The notes under the pieces: generated by a model | Seen by the model: the letters and a program-made list of their open reading frames with translations, nothing else | What the model was told of the DNA's origin: nothing | Databases searched by the model: none | Translations under genes and position numbers: made by a program | Shown here: in pieces, positions 34,288 to 44,937 of the stretch | Position numbering within the stretch: the first letter of the stretch is position 1 | Layout of the letters: each line of letters opens with the position of its first letter | From: Rubrivivax sp. | GTDB taxonomy: Bacteria > Pseudomonadota > Gammaproteobacteria > Burkholderiales > Burkholderiaceae_C | Direction of reading: 5' to 3' | DNA: 64,000 bases | NCBI GenBank assembly: GCA_004210455.1 | Contig: SEFA01000011.1 | Span: forward strand, 34,433 to 98,432

Positions 34288-35550
34288 ATGCCGCAAGCCC
34301 TGACCCCCGCCCGCGAACAGCACCTGCAAGCACTCACCGCGAAGTACGGCACCCCGCTCTGGGTGTATGACGCCGCCGTGATCCGCGAGCGCATCACCGC
34401 GCTGGGGGGATTCGACACGATCCGCTTCGCCCAGAAGGCGTGCTCCAACACGCACATCCTCCGGCTGATGTGGGAGCAGGGCGTGAAGGTCGACGCCGTG
34501 TCGCGCGGCGAATTGCTGCGCGCCTTCGCCGCCGGATTCACCGTCGGCACCGGCGCGGACGCGGTCCACTCGGACATCGTCTTCACCGCCGACCTGCTGG
34601 ATCGCGAAACGCTCAAGACGGTCGTCGAGCACCGCGTCCCGGTCAACGCCGGGTCGATCGACATGCTGGAGCAGCTCGGCGAGGTTTCCCCCGGGCACCC
34701 GGTGTGGCTCCGCCTGAATCCCGGCTTCGGCCACGGCCACAGCAACAAGACCAACACCGGCGGCGAGCACAGCAAGCACGGCATCTGGCACGAGCAGCTG
34801 ACGGACGCGCTGGCCGTCATCGCGCGCCGCGGGCTGACGCTGATCGGACTGCACATGCACATCGGCTCGGGCGTCGATTACGAGCATCTGGGCCGCGTCG
34901 GCAGCGCCATGGTCGAACTCGTCCGGATGGTCAAGGCCAGCGGCCAGGATCTGCTGGCGATCTCGGCCGGCGGCGGCCTGTCGATTCCCTATCAGGCGGG
35001 CGGCGAGCGCATCGACACCGCGCATTACTTCAGCCTGTGGGATGCCGCGCGCAAGGAGGCCGAGAACGTCGTCGGCCATCCGTTGGACCTCGAGATCGAA
35101 CCGGGTCGCTACCTGGTCGCGGAATCCGGCGTGCTGCTGGCGGAGGTCCGTGCGGTCAAGGCGCAGGGGCGGCAGCACTTCCTGCTGGTCGACGCCGGCT
35201 TCAATGAGCTGATGCGTCCGGCGATGTACGGCAGTTTCCATGCAATGAGCCTGATCCCCACGGACGGCCAGCGTCGCCCGATACAGGAGACGGTCGTGGC
35301 CGGTCCGCTCTGCGAATCCGGCGACGTCTTTACCCAGGCCGAAGGCGGGGTGGTGCTGGCGCGGGAATTGCCGCAAGCTCAAGTCGGCGACCTGCTGGTC
35401 ATCCATGACACCGGCGCGTACGGCGCTTCCATGTCCAGCAACTACAACAGCCGACCGTTGATCGCCGAAGTGCTGGTCGACGGCGCGGCGGACCGACTGA
35501 TCCGCCGCCGCCAGACGGTCGAGGAACTGCTGGCGTTGGAGTTGGTCTGA
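34288..35550 (+). CDS. lysA: diaminopimelate decarboxylase
   Basis: A 420-residue PLP-dependent fold-III enzyme that decarboxylates meso-diaminopimelate to lysine, the last step of lysine synthesis. The PLP lysine is K50 in RFAQKACSN; glycine-rich phosphate binding is at ISAGGGLSIPY, with EPGRYLVAESG and the catalytic CESGDVF and Y in GAYGASMSSNYNSR. The start (34288) follows AAGGA. Length and motifs match the group that includes E. coli LysA (420). It is activated in E. coli by the divergently encoded LysR, present here. Confidence 0.95.
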   Translation: MPQALTPAREQHLQALTAKYGTPLWVYDAAVIRERITALGGFDTIRFAQKACSNTHILRLMWEQGVKVDAVSRGELLRAFAAGFTVGTGADAVHSDIVFTADLLDRETLKTVVEHRVPVNAGSIDMLEQLGEVSPGHPVWLRLNPGFGHGHSNKTNTGGEHSKHGIWHEQLTDALAVIARRGLTLIGLHMHIGSGVDYEHLGRVGSAMVELVRMVKASGQDLLAISAGGGLSIPYQAGGERIDTAHYFSLWDAARKEAENVVGHPLDLEIEPGRYLVAESGVLLAEVRAVKAQGRQHFLLVDAGFNELMRPAMYGSFHAMSLIPTDGQRRPIQETVVAGPLCESGDVFTQAEGGVVLARELPQAQVGDLLVIHDTGAYGASMSSNYNSRPLIAEVLVDGAADRLIRRRQTVEELLALELV

Positions 35551-35603
35551 GCGGTGTGCGGGCTGGCGTGGTGACGTTGGTTTGACAGCGTCATGACGTT
35601 TTT

Positions 35604-35701
35604 GCTATCGCACAAGCGATTTTTGATAGCGTATCTCAATAGGCTGAGCCAATAGGCTGCATTGGGGAATTCAAACCCACCGATAGCCCCAGGCCCCTAT
35701 C
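35604..35701 (+). promoter_or_regulatory. ATAG/CTAT-rich region upstream of ahpC
   Basis: The leader contains an inverted repeat GCTATC (35604-35609) / GATAGC (35625-35630), two direct copies of CAATAGGCTG (35637, 35650) and further ATAG/CTAT tetramers near 35683 and 35697. ATAG/CTAT are the quarter-sites of OxyR, which controls ahpC in many bacteria, but spacing here does not match the classic 11-bp register, so the assignment is tentative. Confidence 0.4.
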
Positions 35702-35743
35702 ATTCTTTCCATCCCATCAACCCCAGACAGCGAGAACGAAGCA

Positions 35744-36307
35744 ATGTCCCTGATCAACACCCAAGTCCAACCCTTCAAGGCCCAAGCGTTCCACAACGGC
35801 AAGTTCATCGAGGTCACGGAAGAGTCGCTCAAGGGCAAGTGGTCCGTGCTGATCTTCATGCCGGCCGCCTTCACCTTCAACTGCCCGACGGAAGTCGAAG
35901 ACGCCGCCGACAACTACGGCGAATTCCAGAAGTTGGGCACCGAGGTGTACATCGTCACGACCGACACGCACTTCTCGCACAAGGTGTGGCACGAAACCTC
36001 GCCGGCCGTCGGCAAGGCCAAGTTCCCGCTGGTCGGCGACCCGACGCACGCCCTGACGAACGCCTTCGGCGTGCACATCCCGGAAGAAGGCCTGGCCCTG
36101 CGCGGCACCTTCGTGATCAATCCGGACGGCGTCATCAAGACCCTGGAAGTGCATGACAACGCGATCGCCCGCGACGTCAAGGAAACGCTGCGCAAGCTGA
36201 AGGCTGCCCAGTATGTCGCCAAGAACCCGGGTCAGGTCTGCCCGGCCAAGTGGAACGAAGGCGAAAAGACCATCGCTCCGTCGCTGGACCTGGTCGGCAA
36301 GATCTAA
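35744..36307 (+). CDS. ahpC: alkyl hydroperoxide reductase, peroxiredoxin subunit
   Basis: A 187-residue typical 2-Cys peroxiredoxin that reduces hydrogen peroxide, organic peroxides and peroxynitrite. The peroxidatic cysteine is C47 in FTFNCPTEVED, the resolving cysteine C166 in GQVCPAKWNEG. It has the GGLG-like and C-terminal features of AhpC rather than Prx-Q. AhpF, encoded 207 bases downstream, recharges it from NADH. The spacing, longer than usual, holds a hairpin near 36406-36441 (GGACC-gatcc-GGTCC) that might allow unequal ahpC/ahpF output. Confidence 0.96.
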   Translation: MSLINTQVQPFKAQAFHNGKFIEVTEESLKGKWSVLIFMPAAFTFNCPTEVEDAADNYGEFQKLGTEVYIVTTDTHFSHKVWHETSPAVGKAKFPLVGDPTHALTNAFGVHIPEEGLALRGTFVINPDGVIKTLEVHDNAIARDVKETLRKLKAAQYVAKNPGQVCPAKWNEGEKTIAPSLDLVGKI

Positions 36308-36514
36308 GGATCTCGCCCGCGGGAGCCGGAGCGTCCCTTTTCGGAGGGCCTCCGCCCCGACCGGTGATCCGGATGAGGATGATCCTCTCCCCCTCACTGT
36401 CATTGCACCGCGCGTGGACCGATCCGGTCCGCGGGCGTGTGTCTGGCCGCCCCTTCGATCTGACAGGGAGGCCGGTTCTCGAAGTCGCTTAAGAAAAATT
36501 GGAAGGAAGCAACG

Positions 36515-38068
36515 ATGTTGGACGACAACCTGAAGGCGCAGCTCAAGGCCTACCTGGAGCGGGTCACGCTGCCGTTCGAGATCGAGGCTTCGTTGAACGA
36601 CTCCGAGAGCGCCGCAGAGCTCAAGCAGCTGCTGCAGGACATCACCGCGATGTCCGACAAGATCACGCTGAAGCTGGACGGCAACGACGCGCGCAAGCCG
36701 TCGTTCAGCCTGAAGCGCACGGGCACCGAACAGAGCCTGCGCTTCGCCGCCATCCCGCTCGGCCATGAGTTCACCTCGCTGGTGCTGGCCCTCCTGTGGA
36801 CCGGTGGCCATCCCCCGAAGGTGGAGCAGTCCACCATCGACCAGATCAAGGGCCTGGACGGGGACTACCGCTTCGAGGTCTACATGTCCCTGACCTGCCA
36901 CAACTGCCCGGACGTGGTGCAGGCGCTGTCGCTGATGTCGGTGCTGAACCCGCGCGTCAAGACGGTGGTCGTGGACGGCGCGCTGTTCCAGGACGAGGTC
37001 AACGCCCGCGAGATCATGGCCGTGCCCACGATCTACCTGAACGGCCAGGAATTCGGCTCGGGCCGCATGACTGTGGAAGAGATCGCCGCCAAGCTGGACA
37101 CCGGCGCGGCGGAGAAGGACGCGGCCAAGCTGTCCGCCAAGGATCCGTATGACGTGCTGATCGTCGGCGGTGGCCCGGCCGGCGCGGCGGCGGCGGTGTA
37201 TGCCGCTCGCAAGGGCATCCGCACCGGCATCGCGGCCGAGCGCTTCGGCGGACAGGTCAACGACACGCTGGCGATCGAGAACTACATCTCCGTGCTGTCC
37301 ACCGACGGTCCGAAGTTCTCGATGGCGCTGGAGTCGCACGTCAAGGATTACGGCGTCGACGTCATGAACCTGCAGCGCGGCGAAGCGCTGATCCCGGCGA
37401 CCACGCCGGGCGGCCTGGTCGAGCTGAAGCTGGCCAACGGCGGCTCGCTGAAGAGCAAGACGGTGATCATCTCGACCGGCGCGCGCTGGAGGAACGTCAA
37501 TGTCCCCGGCGAGCAGGAATACAAGAACAAGGGCGTGGCCTACTGCCCGCATTGCGATGGTCCGCTGTTCAAGGGCAAGCGCGTGGCGGTGATCGGCGGC
37601 GGCAACTCCGGCGTCGAAGCGGCGATCGACCTGGCGGGCATCGTGTCGCATGTGACGCTGCTGGAATTCGGCGATCAGCTGCGCGCCGACGCGGTGCTGG
37701 TGAAGAAGCTGGAGAGCCTGCCCAACGTCGTCATCCTGAAGCAGGCGCAGACGAGCGAGTTCACCGGCACGGCGGGCAAGCTGGACGGCCTGAACTACGT
37801 GGATCGCGCCACCGGCGAGAACAAGCGCGTCGAAGTCGAGGGCGTGTTCGTGCAGATCGGCCTGGTGCCCAACACCGAGTGGCTGCGCGGCACGATCGAG
37901 CTGTCCAAGCACGGCGAGATCATCGTCGACGCGAAGGGCCAGACGTCGGTGCCCGGTGTGTTCGCCGCGGGCGACGCGACCACCGTGCCGTACAAGCAGA
38001 TCATCATCGCGGCCGGCGACGGCGCGAAGGCGGCCCTCAGCGCTTTCGACCACATCATCCGGAACTGA
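36515..38068 (+). CDS. ahpF: alkyl hydroperoxide reductase, flavoprotein subunit AhpF
   Basis: A 517-residue NADH-dependent disulfide reductase. The N-terminal double thioredoxin-fold domain carries C128-x-x-C131 (TCHNCPD); the FAD-binding [14 protein letters not shown] follows; the redox pair is C344-x-x-C347 (YCPHCDG), and NADH binding is [15 protein letters not shown]. Electrons pass from NADH via FAD to the C344/C347 pair, the N-terminal pair and AhpC. Length matches E. coli AhpF (521). It is followed by a REP cluster, a probable end of the transcript. Confidence 0.97.
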   Translation: MLDDNLKAQLKAYLERVTLPFEIEASLNDSESAAELKQLLQDITAMSDKITLKLDGNDARKPSFSLKRTGTEQSLRFAAIPLGHEFTSLVLALLWTGGHPPKVEQSTIDQIKGLDGDYRFEVYMSLTCHNCPDVVQALSLMSVLNPRVKTVVVDGALFQDEVNAREIMAVPTIYLNGQEFGSGRMTVEEIAAKLDTGAAEKDAAKLSAKDPYDVLIVGGGPAGAAAAVYAARKGIRTGIAAERFGGQVNDTLAIENYISVLSTDGPKFSMALESHVKDYGVDVMNLQRGEALIPATTPGGLVELKLANGGSLKSKTVIISTGARWRNVNVPGEQEYKNKGVAYCPHCDGPLFKGKRVAVIGGGNSGVEAAIDLAGIVSHVTLLEFGDQLRADAVLVKKLESLPNVVILKQAQTSEFTGTAGKLDGLNYVDRATGENKRVEVEGVFVQIGLVPNTEWLRGTIELSKHGEIIVDAKGQTSVPGVFAAGDATTVPYKQIIIAAGDGAKAALSAFDHIIRN

Positions 38069-38085
38069 GTTCCAGCGCGGCGGCG

Positions 38086-38190
38086 ACCCTCACCCCCCCC
38101 TCTCCCGCAGTGCGGGAGAGGGGGGGCCACCTCAGAGCCGGTCTTACTCCCTCTCCCGCACTGCGGAAGAGGGCAGGGGTGAGGGCCAGC
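38086..38190. repeat. REP-type palindrome pair
   Basis: Two hairpins with core CCCTCTCCCGCA/GTGCGGGAGAGGG (about 38098-38123) and TCCCTCTCCCGCA/CTGCGGAAGAGGG (about 38148-38174) with outward GCGACCCTCACCCC and GGGGTGAGGGCCAGC arms. Third member of the family first seen at 3.5 kb, between ahpF and rarD, which converge. Confidence 0.85.
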
Positions 38191-38199
38191 GGCCGTGGC

Positions 38200-39105
38200 T
38201 CACCGCCGATTGCGCCAAAGGCTCTCCGCGCTGTAAACAGCAAGCGCCGACCAGATCAGCACGAAGCCGACGAGTCGCGCACCGGCGAGCGGCTCGTGAT
38301 ACAGCCAGACGCCGAGCAGGAACTGGATCGTCGGGGACAGGTATTGCACCAGGCCGAGCGTCGTCAGCGTGAGGCGGCGCGCGCCGGCGGCGAACAGGAG
38401 CAGCGGCACGGCCGTCAGCGGTCCGGCGAGCAGCAGCCACGCGATGTGGCCGGCGTCGCCGCTCACGAACGCGCTGGTGCCCTGGCTGGTCCACCAGAAC
38501 AGCGCGATGGCGGCGAAGGGCGACAGGATCAGCGTCTCCAGCGTCAGCCCCTCCAACGCGCCCAGATGCGCCGTCTTGCGCATCAGTCCGTAGATCCCGA
38601 AGCTCAACGCCAGCACCAGCGCGATCCACGGCAACCGCCCGGCGGTGACCGTCAGCCAGATCACTCCGGCTGCCGCCAGTCCGATCGCCAGCCATTGCAC
38701 CGGCCGCAGCCGCTCGTGCAGGAACACGAAGCCCAGCATCACGTTGACCAGCGGGTTGATGAAGTAGCCCAGGCTGGCTTCGACGACGTGGCCGTGCTGC
38801 ACCGCCCACACATAGACCAGCCAGTTGGTCGACAAGAGCAGCGCCGACACCGCGCAGGTTCCGAGCAGCTTCGGCGAACGCAGCACCGGTCCGAGCCAGG
38901 CCCAGCGGCGCATCACCGTCAGCAGGACCGCCACGAAGACCATGGACCACAGCGTCCGGTGCGCGATGACTTCGAACGCGCTGACGTCGCTCAGCCGCTT
39001 GAAGTACAGCGGGAACAGGCCCCAGGCGATGTAGGCCAGCGCGGCGTAGAGCATGCCGGTGCGGGCATGGGCGGCATCGTCGACGTGGCGGGTGTCGTTG
39101 GTCAT
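38200..39105 (-). CDS. rarD: RarD-family EamA transporter
   Basis: A 301-residue inner-membrane protein with ten helices, of the RarD branch of the DMT superfamily. RarD signatures are ALAYIAWGLFPLYFKRL near the N-terminus, EVIAHRTLWS, STNWLVYVWAV and ASLGYFINPLVNVMLGF, with LSPTIQFLLGVWLY late. The start is the ATG at 39105; the longer frame has no family match. RarD is loosely linked to chloramphenicol susceptibility; its physiological substrate is not settled. Confidence 0.92.
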   Translation of the reverse strand: MTNDTRHVDDAAHARTGMLYAALAYIAWGLFPLYFKRLSDVSAFEVIAHRTLWSMVFVAVLLTVMRRWAWLGPVLRSPKLLGTCAVSALLLSTNWLVYVWAVQHGHVVEASLGYFINPLVNVMLGFVFLHERLRPVQWLAIGLAAAGVIWLTVTAGRLPWIALVLALSFGIYGLMRKTAHLGALEGLTLETLILSPFAAIALFWWTSQGTSAFVSGDAGHIAWLLLAGPLTAVPLLLFAAGARRLTLTTLGLVQYLSPTIQFLLGVWLYHEPLAGARLVGFVLIWSALAVYSAESLWRNRR

Positions 39106-39269
39106 GGGTCCGGCGCAGGGCGTCGTGCAAGGGCCGCGGGGGGCAGCGGGAAGGGCCCGCGATTCTGCCCGCGACGGACGCACGGCGCTGTCGAGACCCG
39201 GGGAGCCCGTTCGTCGTGCTGGGTGGCCCCTCTTTTCATGCCGACGGCTTCGTCGCAGGATCGCATCCC

Positions 39270-39539
39270 ATGGCTCATGTTGAATTCACGTCGCAACTGC
39301 ATCGCTTCGTCGACACCCCCCAGCTGGACTGCGACGCCAGCACCTTGGGGGAGGCGCTCACGCGCGCCTTCGATTGCAATCCGCGCCTGCGCGGCTACAT
39401 CCTGGACGAGCAGGGGCACCTGCGCACGCACGTCGCCGTCTTCATCGACGGCCACCGCGCGCAGGATCGCCAGGCACTCAGCGATCCACTGACGGCCCAG
39501 TCCAAGGTCTACGTGCTGCAAGCCCTGTCGGGCGGTTGA
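39270..39539 (+). CDS. MoaD/ThiS-like ubiquitin-fold small protein
   Basis: An 89-residue protein of beta-grasp (ubiquitin-like) type. It has the strand-helix pattern of MoaD/ThiS (VEFTSQLHRFVDTPQL, TLGEALTRAFDCNPRLRGYILDEQG, VAVFIDGHRAQDR, SDPLTAQSKVYVLQALSGG) and ends exactly in Gly-Gly, the residue pair that is adenylated or thiocarboxylated in sulfur carriers. No moaE, thiG, thiF or moeB gene is near. It is 113 bases upstream of an Asp-box propeller gene on the same strand. Whether it carries sulfur, conjugates to proteins or does neither is unknown. Confidence 0.75.
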   Translation: MAHVEFTSQLHRFVDTPQLDCDASTLGEALTRAFDCNPRLRGYILDEQGHLRTHVAVFIDGHRAQDRQALSDPLTAQSKVYVLQALSGG

Positions 39540-39652
39540 GCCCGGCGGACCTCGGCCGGGCGCTGTCGAGCCCGACGTGTCGCCCGACCTGTCGAGAACC
39601 GCAGCCGCCGATCGTCGTGAGCAGTGACGCCAGCCATCGCAAGGAGACACCG

Positions 39653-40735
39653 ATGACCACCACCGCCTGGGCCGCCACCCGCAAGGGTCTGTTCGAACTT
39701 CGCAGCGATCCCGCCCAGGGCGGATGGGCGATCGGTCGCCACAGCTTCGTGGGGGACCCCGTCAGCATGGTGCTGCCCGCCCCGGCGGAGGGGGGCCGGA
39801 TGTTCGCCGCGCTCAACCTGGGGCACTTCGGCGCCAAGCTGCAGGCCTCGGACGACGGCGGCGCCACCTGGCGGGAGCTCGCGGCCCCCGCGTTCCCCGA
39901 GCAGCCGGAAGGCGCGGAAGGCCCGCCGTGGAAGCTGCAGCTGATCTGGGCGCTCGAACGCGGCGGCGACGGACGGCTCTGGGCCGGCACCATCCCCGGC
40001 GGGCTCTTCGTCAGCGACGACCAGGGGGAGACCTGGCAGCTCGTCGAGACCCTCTGGGACATGCCCGAGCGGCTGGGCTGGTTCGGCGGCGGCTACGACG
40101 CACCCGGCATCCATTCGATCAACGTCGATCCGCGCGATCCGAAGCGGCTGCTGCTCGGCATCTCCTGCGGCGGCGCCTGGCGGAGCGAGGACGGGGGCGC
40201 CAACTGGCACATCAGCGCCAAGGGCATGCGCGCCGACTTCCTGCCGCCGGAGCAGCAGGGTGAGGAGAACACCCAGGACCCCCACCGCATCGTCGCCAGC
40301 ACGGCGGATCCGGACGTGCTCTGGTGCCAGCACCACAACGGCGTCTGGCGCTCGGTGGACGGCGGCGCGCACTGGGGCGAGATCAAGCCGCCGCTGTCGG
40401 GCTTCGGCTTCGCGGTGGCCGCGCACGCGGGCGATCCCGACACGGCGTGGTTCGTGCCCGGCGTGAAGGACGAGAAGCGGCTGCCCGTCGACGGCGCACT
40501 GGTGGTGAACCGCACGCGCGACGGCGGCAAGACCTTCGAGACGCTGCGGACCGGCCTGCCTCAAGCCCATTGCTACGACCTCGTCTACCGCCACGGCCTG
40601 GCCGCGCACGACGACGGCCGCCGGCTGCTGATGGGCAGTACGACCGGCAACCTCTGGGCGACCGACGACGCCGGCGATTGCTGGTCGCTCGTGTCCGGAC
40701 ACCTGCCACCGATCTACGCCCTGCGTTTCGGCTGA
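39653..40735 (+). CDS. BNR/Asp-box beta-propeller protein
   Basis: A 360-residue cytoplasmic protein (no signal peptide) built from repeats. Six Asp boxes of S/T-x-D-x-G-x-x-W/F form are present: ASDDGGATW, VSDDQGETW, RSEDGGANW, RSVDGGAHW, TRDGGKTF and ATDDAGDCW, spaced 40-70 residues, predicting a six- or seven-bladed propeller. Often annotated exo-alpha-sialidase or glycosyl hydrolase, but sialidase catalytic residues (Arg triad, Tyr) are not evident. AAGGAG is 8 bases before the ATG. It follows the ubiquitin-like gene, a pairing that I think recurs in other proteobacteria. Function unknown. Confidence 0.8.
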   Translation: MTTTAWAATRKGLFELRSDPAQGGWAIGRHSFVGDPVSMVLPAPAEGGRMFAALNLGHFGAKLQASDDGGATWRELAAPAFPEQPEGAEGPPWKLQLIWALERGGDGRLWAGTIPGGLFVSDDQGETWQLVETLWDMPERLGWFGGGYDAPGIHSINVDPRDPKRLLLGISCGGAWRSEDGGANWHISAKGMRADFLPPEQQGEENTQDPHRIVASTADPDVLWCQHHNGVWRSVDGGAHWGEIKPPLSGFGFAVAAHAGDPDTAWFVPGVKDEKRLPVDGALVVNRTRDGGKTFETLRTGLPQAHCYDLVYRHGLAAHDDGRRLLMGSTTGNLWATDDAGDCWSLVSGHLPPIYALRFG

Positions 40736-40745
40736 GCCGCCTAGC

Positions 40746-41450
40746 TCAGAGGAACAGGTCCCATTCCGGGCCAGGAGGTGCCTCGAGCGTCAGGGTCGAA
40801 CAGGTGATCGGATGCGTCAGCGTCAGCCGCTGCGCGTGGAGCCACAGCCGCTGGAGACCGAAGTGCGCCGCGAGTGTGCGATTGAGCGGCCCCTTCCCGT
40901 GGTTCGCGTCGCCGACGATGGGATGCGCGATGTGCTTCAGGTGCCGGCGGATCTGGTGGCGACGTCCCTGCACCGGCTCGCAGGCGAGCAGCGCGAGCCG
41001 GGTCGTCGGGAAGCGAGGGTCGGTGCTGACCGGGGCCTCCTGCCGACGCAGGCAGGACCACTCGGTCTGCGCGTCCAGATGCGGCTGTCCGGCCGATGGC
41101 AGCTCCGGGTCGCGGGCAAGCGGATGGTCGACGACGCCGGCATCGGCCGCAGGCCAGCCGCGCACCAGCGTCAGGTAGCGCTTGTGCGTGCGGCGCTCGG
41201 CGAGGGCCGCGCCGAGCAGGCTCGCCACCTCGGCGCTCAACGCGAAGACGAGCACACCCGACGTGCCGCGATCCAGGCGGTGCGCCGGCCAGACCGGCCG
41301 CCCCAACTGATCGCGCAGACGCTGCAGCGCGGCGTCTTCCTCGTGCGCGTCGATGGCCGTCCGATGGACCAGCAGCCCGGCGGGCTTGTCGATGACCGCG
41401 AGGTGGTCGTCCAGATGGAGGAGGGGAAGCAGACGGGAAGGAGATGTCAT
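40746..41450 (-). CDS. truC: tRNA pseudouridine synthase C (TruC-like, RluA family)
   Basis: A 234-residue pseudouridine synthase. The catalytic aspartate is in PAHRLDRGTSGVLVFAL, the RluA-family motif II; HLDDHLAVIDKPAGLLVH is motif I and VQGRRHQIRRHLKHIAHPIVGDANHGKG is the C-terminal motif. TruC modifies U65 of tRNA(Ile) and tRNA(Asp) in E. coli. The length and lack of an S4 domain fit TruC rather than RluC/RluD. The ATG at 41450 gives the correct N-terminus. It converges on the beta-propeller gene, 10 bases apart. Confidence 0.85.
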   Translation of the reverse strand: MTSPSRLLPLLHLDDHLAVIDKPAGLLVHRTAIDAHEEDAALQRLRDQLGRPVWPAHRLDRGTSGVLVFALSAEVASLLGAALAERRTHKRYLTLVRGWPAADAGVVDHPLARDPELPSAGQPHLDAQTEWSCLRRQEAPVSTDPRFPTTRLALLACEPVQGRRHQIRRHLKHIAHPIVGDANHGKGPLNRTLAAHFGLQRLWLHAQRLTLTHPITCSTLTLEAPPGPEWDLFL

Positions 41451-41749
41451 CGCTGAAAGGGACGGTCTGCGCACGCCTGGAGCGGTTTTTGCCCTCTTTT
41501 CCCCGTTTGGGGGGAGAGGACAGTCACAGGGTCCTTCGCCAGAATCCTGTCACGGCGCCTGCTCATCATCGCAGCAGGCGCTCAGCGCCATCGATGTCGG
41601 TGGCGCGACCCCCGGTCCGCATCCGCGTCGTCGTCGCCAGCAGGAGTTCGCCATGCCTCAGGAGTTTCACATCGGTCACCGGTCCTTTCTGGACCGGCTC
41701 GTCCTGGCCCTGGGCGGCGTCGTGCGTCGAACGCCCGCCGTGCGGCTGG
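41451..41749. other. intergenic region, no convincing gene
   Basis: About 300 bases between truC and the YchJ gene, upstream of truC and downstream of ychJ. A short frame starting ATG at 41654 with AGGAG ahead is 51 codons, but its last 59 bases run into the YchJ coding region and it matches nothing I know. Small hairpins such as GCCTGCT...AGCAGGC (about 41555-41582) are present. Confidence 0.5.
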
Positions 41750-42280
41750 TCAGTCGATCTGGCCGTCCACGTAGAGCCACGCCCCGCGCTCCCGCACGAA
41801 ACGGCTGATCTCGTGCATGCGGTGCGCGCGCCCGCCGACCTTGCTGCGCGCGATGAATTCGACCGTCTCATGATCCGCGTCCTGGCGCGCGTGACGACGC
41901 ACTTCCAGGCCCAGCCATTTCAGGTCCTGCTCCCTCCGTTCGAGCGACGGCGGACGGGTGCTCGGATGCCAGGTGGCGAGCAGGTACTCGATCAGGTCCA
42001 TCGTGTAGGCCGTGTACCGCGAACGCATCAGCGTCTGCGCGTCGGCCGCGATCAGCGCGCCGTTCTCGGCGAAGGCGCGGTGCAAGGCGCCGCAGCACAA
42101 CGCGTACGAGCCGCCCGTGCCGCAGGGGCACGGACTTCCTTTTGAGCCGGCGACCGTCGCCTTCTTGGCCGCATTGTTCGCCGCGCTGTGGGCCGCGCTG
42201 TGGGCCGCGCTGTGGGCCGCGCTGTGGGCCGCGCTGTGGGCCGCGCTGTTCGTCGCAGTCCTGGATTTTTCTGACGTCAT
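41750..42280 (-). CDS. YchJ-family protein with SEC-C-type zinc motif and repeat N-terminus
   Basis: A 176-residue protein of the YchJ/UPF0225 family. The zinc-binding segment is CPCGTGGSYALCCGALH (about 52-68, S/C-x-C-G), followed by the NTF2-like domain (SRYTAYTMDLIEYLLATWHPSTRP, RRHARQDADHETVEFIARSKV). It starts with a repeat of five SAAH units encoded by a 12-bp tandem repeat, giving an Ala/Ser/His tail not seen in ordinary YchJ. The role is unknown; SEC-C motifs elsewhere bind SecB or RNA-related partners. A downstream start in place of the repeat is possible but none with a good ribosome site is visible. Confidence 0.85.
   Translation of the reverse strand: MTSEKSRTATNSAAHSAAHSAAHSAAHSAAHSAANNAAKKATVAGSKGSPCPCGTGGSYALCCGALHRAFAENGALIAADAQTLMRSRYTAYTMDLIEYLLATWHPSTRPPSLERREQDLKWLGLEVRRHARQDADHETVEFIARSKVGGRAHRMHEISRFVRERGAWLYVDGQID
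42181..42252. repeat. 12-bp tandem repeat inside the YchJ gene
   Basis: Five exact copies of CCGCGCTGTGGG (42181-42240) plus a partial sixth; on the minus strand they encode SAAH repeated. As units are multiples of three, copy-number changes would alter protein length without frameshift. Confidence 0.9.
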
Positions 42281-42317
42281 GAGGGCGGCATCATGCCAGC
42301 GTCTCTAGAATGGCTGG

Positions 42318-44750
<2,433 letters not shown>

Positions 44751-44864
44751 GCCGGTCGGGGCAGGCCGGCCGGATCGGGGCCAGACCTGAACGAGTGAGC
44801 GGATATCGTACGGAGCACGCGGCGAGGCGTGACCGCAGGCGCAAAATGGGCGGTGGGCGATAAA

Positions 44865-44935
44865 GATTCCAGCAAACAGGAATCACTTTTGCCCGGGAGG
44901 GAGATCCGACGAATACGTCCCAGATTCTGGAATCT
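44865..44935. promoter_or_regulatory. palindromic operators ahead of the HipBA-like operon
   Basis: Two symmetric elements with half-site GATTCC/GGAATC: GATTCC-8 bases-GGAATC (44865-44884) and the palindrome AGATTC-tg-GAATCT (44922-44935). The second ends two bases before the first start codon and would block the ribosome site. The XRE protein probably binds both, as HipB does. Confidence 0.65.
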
Positions 44936-44937
44936 CC

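Noticed and set aside
39653..40735. exo-alpha-sialidase activity for the propeller protein
   Set aside because: Asp boxes only show a beta-propeller; no arginine triad, catalytic Tyr/Glu pair or export signal was seen.
41654..41808. 51-codon frame with AGGAG ribosome site
   Set aside because: Runs into YchJ coding sequence on the other strand, no family, and basic low-complexity C-terminus; not enough to call a gene.
42181..42252. regular repeat considered as a CRISPR array
   Set aside because: 12-bp units are directly adjacent with no spacers and are in frame within a protein gene.
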